Shown: positions 54,901 through 60,493, counted from the stretch's first letter. The stretch is DNA of 64,000 bases from Actimicrobium sp035984655 (GCF_035984655.1 NZ_JAXCHT010000002.1:62001-126000); one strand, 5' to 3'. The notes: a model not told the origin generated them from the sequence alone. Program-made: numbers and translations.

Positions 54901-55777
54901 CAGCCTGACCAGCAGCGGCGGCAGCGTCAGCGCCAACGCACGCTCCGGCGATGTCACGGTCGGCGCACTGCGCGCCGCGCGCAACGGCCAACTGACCGCG
55001 CCACTGGGCAACGTCCATGTCGACTCGGTCAACGTCGGCGGTGACTTTGCGCTGGAAGCAGTGGCCGATGTCGCGGTCGGCAACGGTACGGCAGGCGGCA
55101 CCTTCCGTCTGTCGTCGCTGGGCGGCAATGCCACGGCTGGCAGCCTGACCGCCGACACGGTCATCATGACCGCGCCGAAACGGGTCAGTGCCAACCTGCT
55201 GCGGGTCGGCACGCGCTTCCTGTTGCAGGGCAATGTGGTCGATGCCAACATCACCGGTTCGGCCGGCACTCTGGCCGGCACCGTCACTGGCTACCGCGGC
55301 GGCATCGCCGATCAGGTCACGCTGACCTTGTCGAACCGGCAGGGCATTGCGTTCGATGACTTCATCGCGCGCATGGCGTCGGTCGATGTGCCGCTCGGTG
55401 CACTGAGCATTGCCAACACGCGCATCATGGATCGTGCCGTGCTGACCAATCCGCTCACCCGCGTGGTCGTCGACCAGCATGATTTCCGGCCGCAACCGGG
55501 CGCGGATGTGCAGCTCTACACTGACGGCGCACCGTTCGCGTTGCGCATGTTCGACAATCACGTGCTGACCGATGCCTTCGTGATCTTGCGCAACGTCGAA
55601 CACGATGCGCTCGCCACCACCGGGCTGGACCGCAGTGTGATCGAAAGCAGCGAGTTGTCGCTGCTGACCGCGCGCCGCATGACGCAACTCGACCCGGATG
55701 CGGTTGCCAAACCCAAGCCTGGCGAATTCATTCCTGTGTCGTATTCAGGATTCCCCGTTTCACTGGAACAAAAATAA
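36923..55777 (+). CDS. giant TpsA-type exoprotein (filamentous adhesin)
   Basis: A 6,284-residue two-partner-secretion exoprotein. An extended signal peptide region (about 1-40, INRLYRLVWSERLRIWVAVAE) precedes a hydrophobic core at 42-60. The TPS secretion domain follows (about 70-200), with NPYGML at 152-157 in the place of the usual NPNG motif. Residues about 690-1950 hold large tandem modules of about 370-410 residues; charged linkers lie at about 710-739, 1070-1143, 1478-1549 and 1877-1918. Residues about 2000-3700 carry shorter repeats of the type VGxGAAVxVN...AxIGxxA. A helix-rich insertion lies at about 4035-4405 (SRIDRLRGLMSQYA to TLSDVAANGP), and a second short one at about 5215-5340. 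Beta-helix-like repeats return to the C-terminus. Only three cysteines were noticed (143 and the NCNWWTLC pair near 4949-4956), which suits a secreted protein. The composition recalls the LktA-like filamentous adhesins; adhesion or interbacterial roles are inference. Confidence 0.9.
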   Translation: MHRHASINRLYRLVWSERLRIWVAVAENARGRGKSSGGRRRITALMALGSGLLLGPAAAAGPPTGIVTDGRTQTSVTSAGNVVSINTATVSGANAFNSFSTFNVQSGVTANLYLPGGTSNLINIVRDARSDISGALNAIKDGCIGGNVWFANPYGMLVGATGVVNVGSLTVTTPTTAFVSNFFRAPGIPDDGSVAQLLNGTAPRNAAGVITVNGRINAIDGVALSAGAVNVNGAIYSGARFLGNAPDFSDVVNTNGMKTAASVVVRAGRIEIVADGDATVSGALNAAGNAGVNGGDVSIRAGGSIDLVAGAAVDVSGAGENSSGGTVNMFGNNAVFRSGALIDASAGKSGSGGAIEFSAKRAVELAGGSFKAGANVGRAGSILIDPTDIVISANMALNDGSPITLVADNSITLNSGVVVSSRQIGSATDHLSASSVGNSGNISMTAPQLTFNTNSMVLAQVEAGSAFQGGDVRFNASRTDGGTAQIDLLNATVMGRNVTLAATAALTDASLLVSSGVNQASAAANINVGAGSKVIASGDLAVNASASVNTSTNSVPVPLSIQRVSSQAAVNVSGASQLSAGGDATLSASSVITTDARPTSALANMAGDASVAVSDVLSNATVLVTDTAVVDVTGKLSLLATNAVTSHAIADASASGSTAAGAAVAVSKLRTTTSVTVNGAAALTTGALDLQASSNNSVIVSAKAAANGAQEDSSKSSKSSQVLDDYKSDTQTADSGSSGVTVAGAVVVSDLKSTTSASLASSHKAVVTGAVTVGSNASNNVTASADGSSANGGTGVAAAVGVNLGTVSNLASVAQALDARSLAISAGMTPSAATSSFSTAVLSGAGASNVGIAGAMAFNAIDSATAASLLPGAVVTLSGAAADLALTAENNTASSASAKPAGPTTGDKVGIGAAVAVNLVATRTDAQIGDGATVSGARDVALNAHGSHDSVTEAEAGTSGGVAITPSVAVALINNSTSARVGSGSALTLGGNLLVAAQQDSSNTTSAKGSAVAGKAAIGAAVGVALIDDVVQATTAREINANGGVGHGAVTFSASGASASSVTASASAAGGNTDADAGSNDAAGKPKEDASVDSKVDKQLDFGKKKQGDAQVGDSKQQSASGTAVTDKKGGQGSASTSEGKLSVAAAVGVNLQHSTVQAFVPDDGKVSASGVLTLNASNNTDGLVATDGIAGGTAKAGIGAAVSVNLVKSVNEASIGQRAIVSANGVSLQAGMTDRNGDGTDLVHTLSAAAISGGGGSAIGLAGSLALNLIDTSSQALVKSGAQVNAGSGAFSLDATGNTNTTADAAPADGGGSGGKVGIGASAAVNVVSNRVVAELQDDATLAGSGNVMLVASGNHVVLTKAEAGAKGGVAITPALALSMINNSSTARMGTNAFGAPALTGVGSVTLSANQITSTTTTAKGSAAGEKAAIGAAVAVALVNDDITATTERDIVNAQGNVTIAAVGASANTTSASASSAGGKSDDEAGGTDANGKKTEDATVDDKVGNQVSFGKTQQSKNNVGDSSQQGKTSSAANNKPSAASSEGKVSVAAAVAVNIVDVHVSATVAPNRTISTSGAFALNASGNTDGTATSDGAAVGKAAKVGIGAAASVNKVDTVTSASIGNNATVNANGVSVTAGMTNSGGDRIHTIDAEAQSGAGGSKVGIAASLALNLATNSSLATIGTGANVDAGGGDVLVRTDDRAAYTAKATPVTNGGAAGGDVGVGVSVALNVINATSAASVASNATLTNARDVTVSANTIGGSDAEATAGGSGGKLAFDAAAAVTTLNQTTTASIAAGSDLAASRNLSVSATSSGEHKALSKGAATSNSIAVGASVGVITSTSTTRASVDRNLSADGTLTISADATRAYTADASASAGGSQSQDSVDQNKTQSDSAASTKTLKNNQNSSSNQGTKGGGKVALAAAVGVTSLTDVVNATVSGGHTLASNGAMAITAHSDSNFSARGAGDAVNPNAKVGVAVGVGIALSNNETSASVGDNSTITIQSGDLTVQAESLQNRDAAFVNKLAAEAIAGAGGSKVGVAGAFAVVVSNASTLATLGANTQVTKANDIHLNAFNTSMLGAKAIAGAIGGNVGVGASVATIISQNQYRATVGSGSVITARSLTLDAENRRVTPGAFALTLNSIDDVSTIPDQLTHGALLGGGNYYTEAISGAVGDAVAASGAVALSKFDDVTETGLGHDATVNVTGAVALTSLNDTSSTSLALAASVGGKVGIGLSSADVISTNDTSSHIDAGVLINQSGSIALSATNRQKADLFGFSGGIGGSVGVSGVANVLTEQNKAQATVAASTATRLTSAGALDLSAANSLTSRNIAAGVGVGGSVGVGVAAAVNTIENQTRAQLGDDVVANIGGVTGLTARATEDMTTYAIGAAGAGSVAVGGAALVNVLNSTTEAAIGNRVSLNHNNQQTSAQGIALLASDSTGLLDVVVGAGGGGSVGGGAAADVGVISKNTHATIGNNASVEAAGNVLVQAESDERVRVTGIGFGVGGSAGLAGSVAAYSITANTTALLGNSTSLVTNSSALVAADDQTSIDLITGSAAGGGSAALGAAAGVVILNKTTYGAIGQNATVRALGNNGGLSAATGAYLISYGSAISGEGEVHKSGLAPKDASGNTVGGRDAFNALVQQRNAVRQLQTVQGLAVTATNSDSIKSYAVTGAAAGAVAITLGANVSVVTTDTQATIGDGAQINQSGVGNSGQSVHLAAGEEQFHLGLAGAASGAGAAAIGAGADVFLSTNNTLAAVGSGANVKAVRDVNVLAQAHEQMLDMGIGLSVAGSVAVAGSVAVVSLTDTTRAVVAAGSNHIDAGGNVKVAAADDTEVNLVAGAAAAGIGVAGVGAAVGVNAINKTTAASIGDGVTVNALGAAGATAMTAYSGADDSTTAARGGLLVQATSSEDLLGVVASGAAGLYAGVSGAIAVDTVKSATSATIGNNARINTTNTGANGLQDVNVTARNNFKSEIYTGSVALGAGALAGAVDVSNVNNSASAAIGSGAEVHAAHDVLVNALGTESFKTVVVSGAGGLLGLAGGVAVYGVGDKLGSDAQGQLSTSKGNVNDEADSQSRNSSVGDMLAGSDNANARAIGASAQGTRTNVVVSSSQTVVPPSGNTASVGDGAKLLAGNDIGINARGKLDFDASTGAVAVGALGLGAGVGIGTMTLNNRALVGNNAELSAGLTTTTGDVRVAASLAEHAHVLAFAGTGGLVALNAAYASLTDGSTTRAAIGTGVRIHHADAVFVQALDQRAVNTEARGASIGAYVGGASISNSVIGGSTEAAVGSGAAIGSSGSEVVRALSVTAGSDVDADSSSVAAAVGLGLAASGAVATSNATPVTKAHVDGGVIRLSEDALIGATGHTRAIADAEGVNLSLSAAAGASVATATANSEVDASLDGGASLSGRNLTVAAAQQNTHRSPYDIASTAVGASGAFFAGITATSATTSNHSAVSGSVADNSTLVLSGAALVSATNNTSQNASASGLAVGIVAAGANIAKTTSSSTTLATLGDNVSLDGPSVGVLPASLTVTASGTDLTMADATSGSGGLIAGAAASATTSSSSDTEARTGSGNSAVGGRQLTATSYALNAIHTTTFNARVDSLNASLVGASGAIANNTVNSKVLAALGASGVVNASKVDILASNTTLKGWLLGATNGDTADWNINSGSGGLLNGAAGSSISHIVHDTVASVGDTARVHILAPALNAGHFNMDAVNTISAHDKARLDSGGAIAVAFAQSELLVDAADATVSFGANSMVNSDSGDINAGARSNIAVDARASVNVYGLAGVPGGSAYTFYTGTNTALVKSGALLRSDDGSVLLSAGQGSQGELSSIDTNAAVNLWNKTAVPINTPPDAQSRITNNANVTLEAGSRVEAAQDIALYADKGSVTTKAKGIGKDLYREALAAAASGVSHLFGGGDVSFDITGGTSQVGGRAVVKVDGTALTGVNRIASLTLDIEFIDAQGNKVTTPVSVPVYQTNSLVQFVDSAGNVVADNSPNRVVIGSRVLWRMVTTASKGVTFTIDPAVSLVANIQSRIDRLRGLMSQYATDPIAVGAYQSEINFLSFKLVELGLASVEKDAQGNPVYVNGQPKINPGQYGNPSQKKTVEAQITQDKQQLSASSGAVNSASGTINSTAGLVLTSQSTILSNASTVGSAWSALNSTNTSVDTSLKALPRFDAANTTYTATNTLIANNVALAADIEAKRVSNLADRTAVSDRNTQIGAYISEITALKNDIAALAALRNPDETLIATKQAAIDTRQTSIGVKSAEVKSLLTTISARNTTINSDVSTLSTNNATIATNQTALVDAFRLANKSDDVSAVTGAISGGAANRTSVASAASTIATEQAKFTTATTGYGAVIGTQDTALQSALTGKATWQTSLDTLTAQLPTLSDVAANGPIADFVKVDDITVKLGNIRVLADALVGSGALNAPGDAQINITNNTPNFLKLNKLTVQSDDGGKLRFNGALVNSVADINNINDTHTGANGLTILTGETQGAPKPAITVNSNYNPNGAGTPFAAPSPDVELAGDITNLRGSVTVHSKAGSILSAGTVRAGTVDIKADNGDFVQSYVDNFFHVGGDPASIKDNGTALGGGIIANGSVLLSARYLNINSLVQSGIADWNITLPSAPILTGTAAFFGIAQSALDANLTAYVNHTGPQYTSYTVAGGTVRYNAVAKRLEADIAFADADKATSGWSGRTLANSGLYTLVLGENGETSNIGASYDPTSGRFVLDGTQVRGGYIQVYGQIMNTSSSAGTLRALDGYGQITVTNNTGRAMVINNLDTGTDNTGTGRGVAGVIDITDIQGVSANGKDVTSTHTVYKRENGVITVNGGATTNVRSTSYAPQEGLRYVWTTGTDNSYITHWEFAGTQLFGNSDIRVGPDTSKAVSQSTPLLLDSYRLASGTYLITDKANVGNVYLPTSVTYANGTPLWVKTDEWSNCNWWTLCVAQDYHSTWDQTTPTKTITTKTLKADNPIRIEFSGYDKGTVAINSSSDVLLKGEIRNLAGDTTIAASNILQVNDTALTTGKNITLTASGTVGGALGTDPARAIAVNVNGGAVNASAANGDVLVRQATGNLVLGTVTATGDAALGKGRVALTADGNITAANTSSLIRANRVDLVSQNGAIGALNAALQVQVGYTDDLSARGRYGLKASAAGNINVEATAWSGNLAGNLLLDTVVSTGGDVTLKAPGRMIDNNPNEQLDTRTWNELLNFWDAAGLRANTANNLANQASAVKSFELGRTQDYRLYWQMRQRQADPASYNPNFAYSVTATERQALINSGMDATQIAAFEASRTAQYKQLNTEVGGLTTTYQQAYAYTASTDEKAAMLKGGSWTDRELGISISAGLLKEITNTNPVIKSANVSGRTVTLQAGMGIGESQVAVVVPTNIDPKDLTDAQKVALASAERSDIVVTDTAITVVRRAPLNFAAKDALNVAVTAAALAGTENGTAYLASRGNAVLNNIATNAATRIKVSGSIVNYSPTSAAVQTGNLILEAANGGIGYLPPDDLHASGQALPLRLNLNAGSTLTARAADNIDIVEADDMAVDTVYSRKAVTLSAGDAIVNANNDSANNVIANTITLNAGAGSIGTASNALNVGINLDGGITANAGQGVHLHGPLGHAFNIAAVTAGDVIDLSADADMKILGAVSGPGDIRLVAGRTLTLNGTSAIHAAANGIALSANTLAMLDGATVTADLGGIDIRSAGDATITGISSGNGGANAVSIVSGGNVIDGGDLHLDVVADHGPAATVSIQAGGNIGAGNPLELQLLHLAASAGGGVDLAITGPVTIDAVQAGQQAAIVASGAITGASVSARSVALTSTGSSIDLASVNGTDGVLAQGKTGVALTAVGSANGTIDVLSSQGNLTLGNATAAQDIRLSAAQGGINATVLNAGGSIVTSARQDTTLDTATAAADIVADVAVGNLTIGKAMAGKDMRLTAALGAITATELTAGGKISTNSGRGTSIGSATAVGDIALDAGTGLVADSLTSSGGSVSANARSGDVTVGALRAARNGQLTAPLGNVHVDSVNVGGDFALEAVADVAVGNGTAGGTFRLSSLGGNATAGSLTADTVIMTAPKRVSANLLRVGTRFLLQGNVVDANITGSAGTLAGTVTGYRGGIADQVTLTLSNRQGIAFDDFIARMASVDVPLGALSIANTRIMDRAVLTNPLTRVVVDQHDFRPQPGADVQLYTDGAPFALRMFDNHVLTDAFVILRNVEHDALATTGLDRSVIESSELSLLTARRMTQLDPDAVAKPKPGEFIPVSYSGFPVSLEQK
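39050..42675 (+). repeat. large tandem modules with charged linkers inside tpsA
   Basis: Within the giant gene, hydrophilic Lys/Asp/Gln/Ser-rich linkers begin near 39050, 40131, 41355 and 42553. They divide the sequence into units of about 1.08-1.22 kb. The linkers share phrases such as GKPKEDASVDSKVDKQ and GKKTEDATVDDKVGNQ. Between them lie matching stretches: GVAITP..A.A.INN, AKGSA.A.KAAIGAAV.VAL, and EGK.SVAAAV.VN. Divergence between units is appreciable, so this is an old amplification rather than a recent exact duplication. Confidence 0.75.
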
Positions 55778-57456
55778 TGACCAAGACCCCACTGCAACTC
55801 GCCATCCTTCTGCTGGCAAGCGCCACCTCGCTGCACGGCATCGCGCAAACGGTGGTGATTCCACCGGCCGGCGACGCCGGGGCGCTGCAGCAGCGCCAGA
55901 TCGAAGAAGAAAAACGGCGACGGGCGGAAGAGCGCACGTTGCCGGCGCCCGCCGATCCGGTCACGCGCCCGGCCGCGCCCGCACCGCAACGGCTGCCGTC
56001 CGGCGCGGACGTGCGCTTCACGGTGCGTGAAATCCGCTTCAGCGCGCCGTCGGAAATCCTCGGCGCGGCCGAGCTCGACGCCATTGTTGCGCCATCGCGT
56101 GGCCAGCAGCTGACGCTCAACGACCTGCAGGCGCTGGCCGACCGCATCAATGCCTTGTACAAGGCAAGAGGCGTGGTCACGGCGCTGGCAGTGATTCCGC
56201 CGCAGGACATCTCGCAGGGGACCGTCACGATCCAGCTGGTCGAGGGCCATGTCGGCGCGGTCAATATCAGCGGCAATCAGAACACCCGTGAGAGTTTCAT
56301 CGCCGCGCGCATCGGCTTGCGCGCCGGCGAGCTGGTCGATCTCGACAAGCTGGAGCGGGCCCTGATCTGGTTCAACCAGATCAACGATGTGCGGCTGCAG
56401 GCTGATCTGCAACCGGGCCAGCAGTTTGGCCTGACGACGCTGAACATCAGCGCCATCGAGCCGCCGCGCAACCAGTTGCTGTTCTCGCTGGATAACCTCG
56501 GCAGTCTGCTGACCGGTCCGAACCGGGCCGGCGCGACCTGGCGCAATCGCAGCGTGTTTGGCTGGCGCGATGACATGCTGCTGTCGCTGACGGCCGCGGG
56601 CGGCCAGCAAAGCGAAGCATTCAGTTATGGTTTTCCGATCAATCGCTGGGGTGGCCGGCTCAATCTGGCGTATTACAGCGACCGTACGGCGATTCGCTAC
56701 GGTTCACTGTCGAGCCTGAACATTACCGGCGACTCGCATGCGCGCGTGGCCTCGCTGCGCCAGCCGGTGTATGTCGACAACAATGTCGAACTGGACCTGA
56801 CCGCCGACGGCAAGAAGCGTGACAGCAGCAACTATATCGACAGCGTCTTCCTGTTGCGCACCGATACCAGCGCAGCGACCGTGGGCGCCGATCTGCAGCG
56901 CTACGACGACACCGGCACCTGGTCGCTCAGCCTGAACGGGTCGCAGGTCAGCGCGCGCGCCGCCGGCGTCGATCGCAACTTCGTGATCACGCGTGGTGCG
57001 GCACGGTTGAGCCGCGAAGTCGGTAGCGGCCTGTCAGTGCGCGGCAGCGTGGCATGGCAGTCGACCCCGGACAACAACCTGCCGTCCAGCGAGCAATTCT
57101 CGCTCGGTGGCGAGGGCAGTGTGCGCGGCTATGCGCCGGGCATTTATTCCGGCGACAAGGGCTACCTGATCAATCTCGAACTGCATCACCGCTTGGGCAA
57201 TCTCGATCTCGGCGCCGCCAATTTTCAGGCCACCGGCTTCTTCTTCGCCGATCATGGGCACGTCAATCCGTACCGCCCGCCCAACTCGCTGCTCGATTCC
57301 GGCGAAAAGCTGACCGGTTACGGCTGGGGGCTCGATGCCACGCTGAACCAGCACACCACCATCCGTCTGGTGCTGGGCCGGGCCGCGAACACCGTGCCGC
57401 TGGCCGATTACGGCAGGAACCGCGTCACGCTGCAGATCACCAGCAGCATTCTGTAA
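55777..57456 (+). CDS. TpsB outer-membrane transporter (ShlB/FhaC family)
   Basis: The 559-residue protein secretes the TpsA partner across the outer membrane. A signal peptide (about 1-24, ASATSLHGIAQ) is followed by a charged, Pro-rich linker (30-76). Two POTRA domains lie at about 78-150 (VRFTVREIRFSAPSEIL) and 152-225 (GAVNISGNQNTRESF), then a beta barrel from about 230. The conserved loop motif VRGY is at 449-452 (GEGSVRGYAPG), and the family FFxDxGxV pattern appears as FFFADHGHVNP. The start overlaps the tpsA stop by one base (TAATG), so translation is coupled. tpsA comes first, the reverse of some tpsB-tpsA systems. It ends in Leu rather than the usual Phe. Confidence 0.92.
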   Translation: MTKTPLQLAILLLASATSLHGIAQTVVIPPAGDAGALQQRQIEEEKRRRAEERTLPAPADPVTRPAAPAPQRLPSGADVRFTVREIRFSAPSEILGAAELDAIVAPSRGQQLTLNDLQALADRINALYKARGVVTALAVIPPQDISQGTVTIQLVEGHVGAVNISGNQNTRESFIAARIGLRAGELVDLDKLERALIWFNQINDVRLQADLQPGQQFGLTTLNISAIEPPRNQLLFSLDNLGSLLTGPNRAGATWRNRSVFGWRDDMLLSLTAAGGQQSEAFSYGFPINRWGGRLNLAYYSDRTAIRYGSLSSLNITGDSHARVASLRQPVYVDNNVELDLTADGKKRDSSNYIDSVFLLRTDTSAATVGADLQRYDDTGTWSLSLNGSQVSARAAGVDRNFVITRGAARLSREVGSGLSVRGSVAWQSTPDNNLPSSEQFSLGGEGSVRGYAPGIYSGDKGYLINLELHHRLGNLDLGAANFQATGFFFADHGHVNPYRPPNSLLDSGEKLTGYGWGLDATLNQHTTIRLVLGRAANTVPLADYGRNRVTLQITSSIL

Positions 57457-57459
57457 GCG

Positions 57460-58755
57460 TCAACCCAGGCCGATTTTTTTCGCCGCCAGTGTCAGCTCGG
57501 CGCGGAAATCGGGATGGGCAATCGCAATCATTTCGCGCGCGCGCTGCTTGGCGGATTTGCCACGCAGTTGCGCCACGCCGAACTCGGTGACCACGTAATT
57601 GACATCATTCTTGCTGGTGCTCACATGGGTGCCGGCTGGCAGCACGGCCGAGATGCGCGAGATGGTGTCGTCCTTGCAGGTGGCCGGCAGCACGATGAAG
57701 GCCTTGCCGCCCTCGGAGCGATTGGCAGCGCGCACGAAATCGCTTTGCCCGCCGGTGCCGGAATAGGGCACCGGACCCAGGCTTTCGGAGCCGCACTGGC
57801 CGAGCAAATCGATTTGCAATGTGGCGTTGATGGCAATGAGGTTGTTGTTCTGACCGGCCAGATACGGGTCGTTGGTAAAGTCGGAGGGATGCATTTCCAG
57901 CATCGGGTTGCGGTCAAGGAAGCGGTACAGCTTGTTCGATCCCAGCGCAAAGGTGCCGATGATCTTGCCGTGGAGGTAGTTCTTCTTGCTGCAATCGACG
58001 GCGCCGCATTCGACCAGCGACAGAATGCCGTCGCCAATCATTTCGGAATGGATGCCGAGGTTCTTCTTGCTCGACAGTTGCAGCACCACCGCGTCCGGAA
58101 TCCCGCCGTAGCCAATCTGCAGCGTCGAGCCATCGTCGATCAGATCGGCGACGTAGCGGCCGATGGCCTGCTGCACCGGCCCGATCTCGGGCAGCCCGAC
58201 TTCGGTCAGTGGCGCATCGCTTTCGACGAGAGCCGCGAGCTGCGATACATGGACCAGGCAATTGCCATGCGCATAGGGCACGTTGGGATTGATTTCGAGC
58301 ACCACCGCGCGCGCCTTGCTCACCGCCGCCATCGTATAGTCGGTGCCCAGGCTGAGTGAAAAATATCCCTGTTCATCCATCGGCGAGGCCATCGCAAACA
58401 CCACGTCGGTCGGAATCTGTCCATGGCGGATCATGCCGGGAATTTCAGAAAAATAATTCGGAATGAAATCGGCCCAGCCGGCCTGGCCGCCGGGGCGCGA
58501 GGCGCCGCCAAAAAACAGCGCCGCATGCTGTACGTGATGTGCCGTCTCGGCATCGAAGTAGCCGAATTTGCGCACCGCCAGAATCTGCAGCACGCGCACG
58601 CCAAGGAAATCGCGCCGGTGTTCCGACAAGGCCGTCAGCAGCGTGGGCGGTTCGCCGACACCGGTCGGGACGATGATCGCATCGCCGTTGCGCACGAGGC
58701 GGATGGCCTGCTCGGCCGTAGTACGTTTGCTTTGATACAGCGATTGTGCGGACAT
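57460..58755 (-). CDS. acetyl-CoA hydrolase/CoA-transferase family protein
   Basis: The 431-residue product matches the acetyl-CoA hydrolase/transferase family, including 4-hydroxybutyrate and succinyl-CoA:acetate CoA-transferases. The likely catalytic Glu is in LGIHSEMIGDG, and GYGGIPDAV and SGTGGQSDFVRAA are conserved. In this family the donor and acceptor acids are hard to predict. AGGAG lies about 6 bases before the ATG. It converges on tpsB with only 3 bp between stops; no functional link with the secretion genes is implied. Confidence 0.86.
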   Translation of the reverse strand: MSAQSLYQSKRTTAEQAIRLVRNGDAIIVPTGVGEPPTLLTALSEHRRDFLGVRVLQILAVRKFGYFDAETAHHVQHAALFFGGASRPGGQAGWADFIPNYFSEIPGMIRHGQIPTDVVFAMASPMDEQGYFSLSLGTDYTMAAVSKARAVVLEINPNVPYAHGNCLVHVSQLAALVESDAPLTEVGLPEIGPVQQAIGRYVADLIDDGSTLQIGYGGIPDAVVLQLSSKKNLGIHSEMIGDGILSLVECGAVDCSKKNYLHGKIIGTFALGSNKLYRFLDRNPMLEMHPSDFTNDPYLAGQNNNLIAINATLQIDLLGQCGSESLGPVPYSGTGGQSDFVRAANRSEGGKAFIVLPATCKDDTISRISAVLPAGTHVSTSKNDVNYVVTEFGVAQLRGKSAKQRAREMIAIAHPDFRAELTLAAKKIGLG

Positions 58756-59173
58756 GTTGTCTCCTGTTGGTGCTGCGCCTTGTTAATGGAACCGACGCTG
58801 GATGATGATCGCAAGTGGTTGGCTTGCGCGAATAACCATAGAGCATGACGCCTGTACCTTTCCCACGCCTTACAGCGAACCGAAAAACGGTCGGCATTGC
58901 GGTAAAAGGCGACCTGTAAAAAGGCACTTTCCGACGCGATCCAGCTGCGCCGGCGGAGCTTCTGTCGCGAAAAAGACACCGACCGCCGCGCCGCGAGAAA
59001 GTGCTGGAATTTGAAATGGAATCACCTATAGTATCAACCTGATAACTACTAAAATGTCAACTAATCGCGAAGCGTGATCTTGCTCGCCGGATACGGCGAG
59101 GAAGGCTCACCTGCGCTTCCCATCCAGTGCTGGCAGACCGATTGAAAAGTTACTCGACTGAGGTGCAACCGCT
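58756..59173. promoter_or_regulatory. intergenic region before porin-like gene
   Basis: This 418-bp divergent region contains an AT-rich patch at about 59010-59075 (including CCTATAGTATCAACC). In the probable leader there is a perfect hairpin, CTCGCCG-GATA-CGGCGAG (59083-59100). No T-tract follows, so it may be a leader structure or operator. GAGGTG lies 8 bases before the TTG at 59174. No tRNA or ORF was recognised. Confidence 0.45.
59083..59100. repeat. hairpin in porin leader
   Basis: CTCGCCG (59083-59089) pairs perfectly with CGGCGAG (59094-59100) around a GATA tetraloop, about 74 bases before the porin-like start. It could be an mRNA leader hairpin, a protein-binding palindrome, or a weak terminator for transcripts from upstream. 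Confidence 0.4.
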
Positions 59174-60484
59174 TTGCGACAGAATTCTGCTCACTTGCCG
59201 ATCCTGATGCCGCTGCTTCGGTTTCTTGCCGAGGCAATCGCAGAACGCCTGCGCCGCACAGGATCTGTTTCTGTCGTACTCATGCTGTTGTTGCCATGCA
59301 TGCTTTCCAGCGCGAACGCTACGGATCTCAACTGGTCCGGCTTTGCCGAAATTGGCTATGTCCGCTCGGACCAGTCATATCGCTATGACCGCTTTGTCGA
59401 CGAGCAGGGCACGCTGCGCCGCGATTCGATTATCGGCGCGCAGCTCGATGCGAAATTTTCACCCTTTCTCAGTGCGGTGGTGCAGGCCAGCCTGGCGCCA
59501 ACCGGCCAGAACGATCGGCGCAGCGCCGCAGGCATGCCATGGGCGGTACTGGCCTGGCGTCCCGACAACGACCTGCTGGTGCGGATCGGCAAACAACGCG
59601 TGCCGTTTTACCTGAACTCGGAAAACATCAGCGTGGGTGCGGCATACAACGCCGCGCGCCTGCCCGTCGAACTGTATTCGGTTGCGCCGAACCGGGATTT
59701 CATCGGGATGTCGATCAGCAAAACCGTGGATACCGCGGCCGGCGAGGTGTCCGTCGATGGCTATCTCGGGCGCGGCGACCTGCTGTTTCGCCTTGCTCGC
59801 AGCGACCCCGGCCCCGTCGGCGGTCCGCCGGTTGGCCCGCCGCAGTTGATCGGGGTGGACCGCGTCAAGGTCAACTCCAGCGGCCTGTCCTTCGTATTGC
59901 ATCGGGACGAGGATCTGTATCGCATTGGCTGGCATCACTTTCGGGTCCCACCCGCTTCCACCGATCCCGAGCGCCAGCAGTTTGGTCTGGTCTCGTGGGT
60001 CTGGACCACCGGCTTTTCGGTCGGCTTGCCCGACCAATGGCGGCTCACCGGCGAAGTCGCACGTCACCATGGGGGTGGCCCGGATGCCGACTACAACGGC
60101 GCCAGTCACTATTTGACGCTGGAAAAAAAGCTCGGCAGGTGGACGCCCTACGTCACCGTGGCCGAGCTGCGTAGCGGTGCGCCGACCAGTCTCCCGCCGT
60201 TTCAGCCGGGACTTCCGCGGCCCGCGCCGCCGCCGAATGGGCCGCCTCCCGGCGGTGGGCCAACACCGCCAGGTTCGAATTTTTCGGCCGATGCAGCTTT
60301 TGGCCAGATCTCAGCGTCAATCGGCACGTCCTTCACGACTGATCCGGACACCAAATGGAAGGCAGAGTGGACGCGCGTGCGGAGTGGCTTTTTGTCGGGT
60401 CTGGTGCCAAGGCCGCTCGACAACAACGGCCCGCCACGTCAGTTTCTGAATGTGTTTTCGCTTTCCTGGAACCGGACTTTCTAG
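59174..60484 (+). CDS. porin-like outer-membrane beta-barrel protein
   Basis: The 436-residue product (from TTG) has an N-terminal signal region ending MLLLPCMLSSANA. It is followed by LNWSGFAEIGYVRSD and alternating amphipathic strands, and ends in a C-terminal Phe (LSWNRTF), as outer-membrane barrel proteins do. A proline/glycine-rich loop (PPFQPGLPRPAPPP and PPPGGGPTPPG, about residues 342-372) is probably surface-exposed. The start is uncertain: TTG 59174 has GAGGTG at good spacing; ATG 59207 has none; ATG 59282 would leave a minimal signal peptide. Its 3' neighbour is a disrupted binding-protein gene in the same direction. The substrate is unknown. Confidence 0.7.
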   Translation: MRQNSAHLPILMPLLRFLAEAIAERLRRTGSVSVVLMLLLPCMLSSANATDLNWSGFAEIGYVRSDQSYRYDRFVDEQGTLRRDSIIGAQLDAKFSPFLSAVVQASLAPTGQNDRRSAAGMPWAVLAWRPDNDLLVRIGKQRVPFYLNSENISVGAAYNAARLPVELYSVAPNRDFIGMSISKTVDTAAGEVSVDGYLGRGDLLFRLARSDPGPVGGPPVGPPQLIGVDRVKVNSSGLSFVLHRDEDLYRIGWHHFRVPPASTDPERQQFGLVSWVWTTGFSVGLPDQWRLTGEVARHHGGGPDADYNGASHYLTLEKKLGRWTPYVTVAELRSGAPTSLPPFQPGLPRPAPPPNGPPPGGGPTPPGSNFSADAAFGQISASIGTSFTTDPDTKWKAEWTRVRSGFLSGLVPRPLDNNGPPRQFLNVFSLSWNRTF

Positions 60485-60493
60485 GCCCATGAC

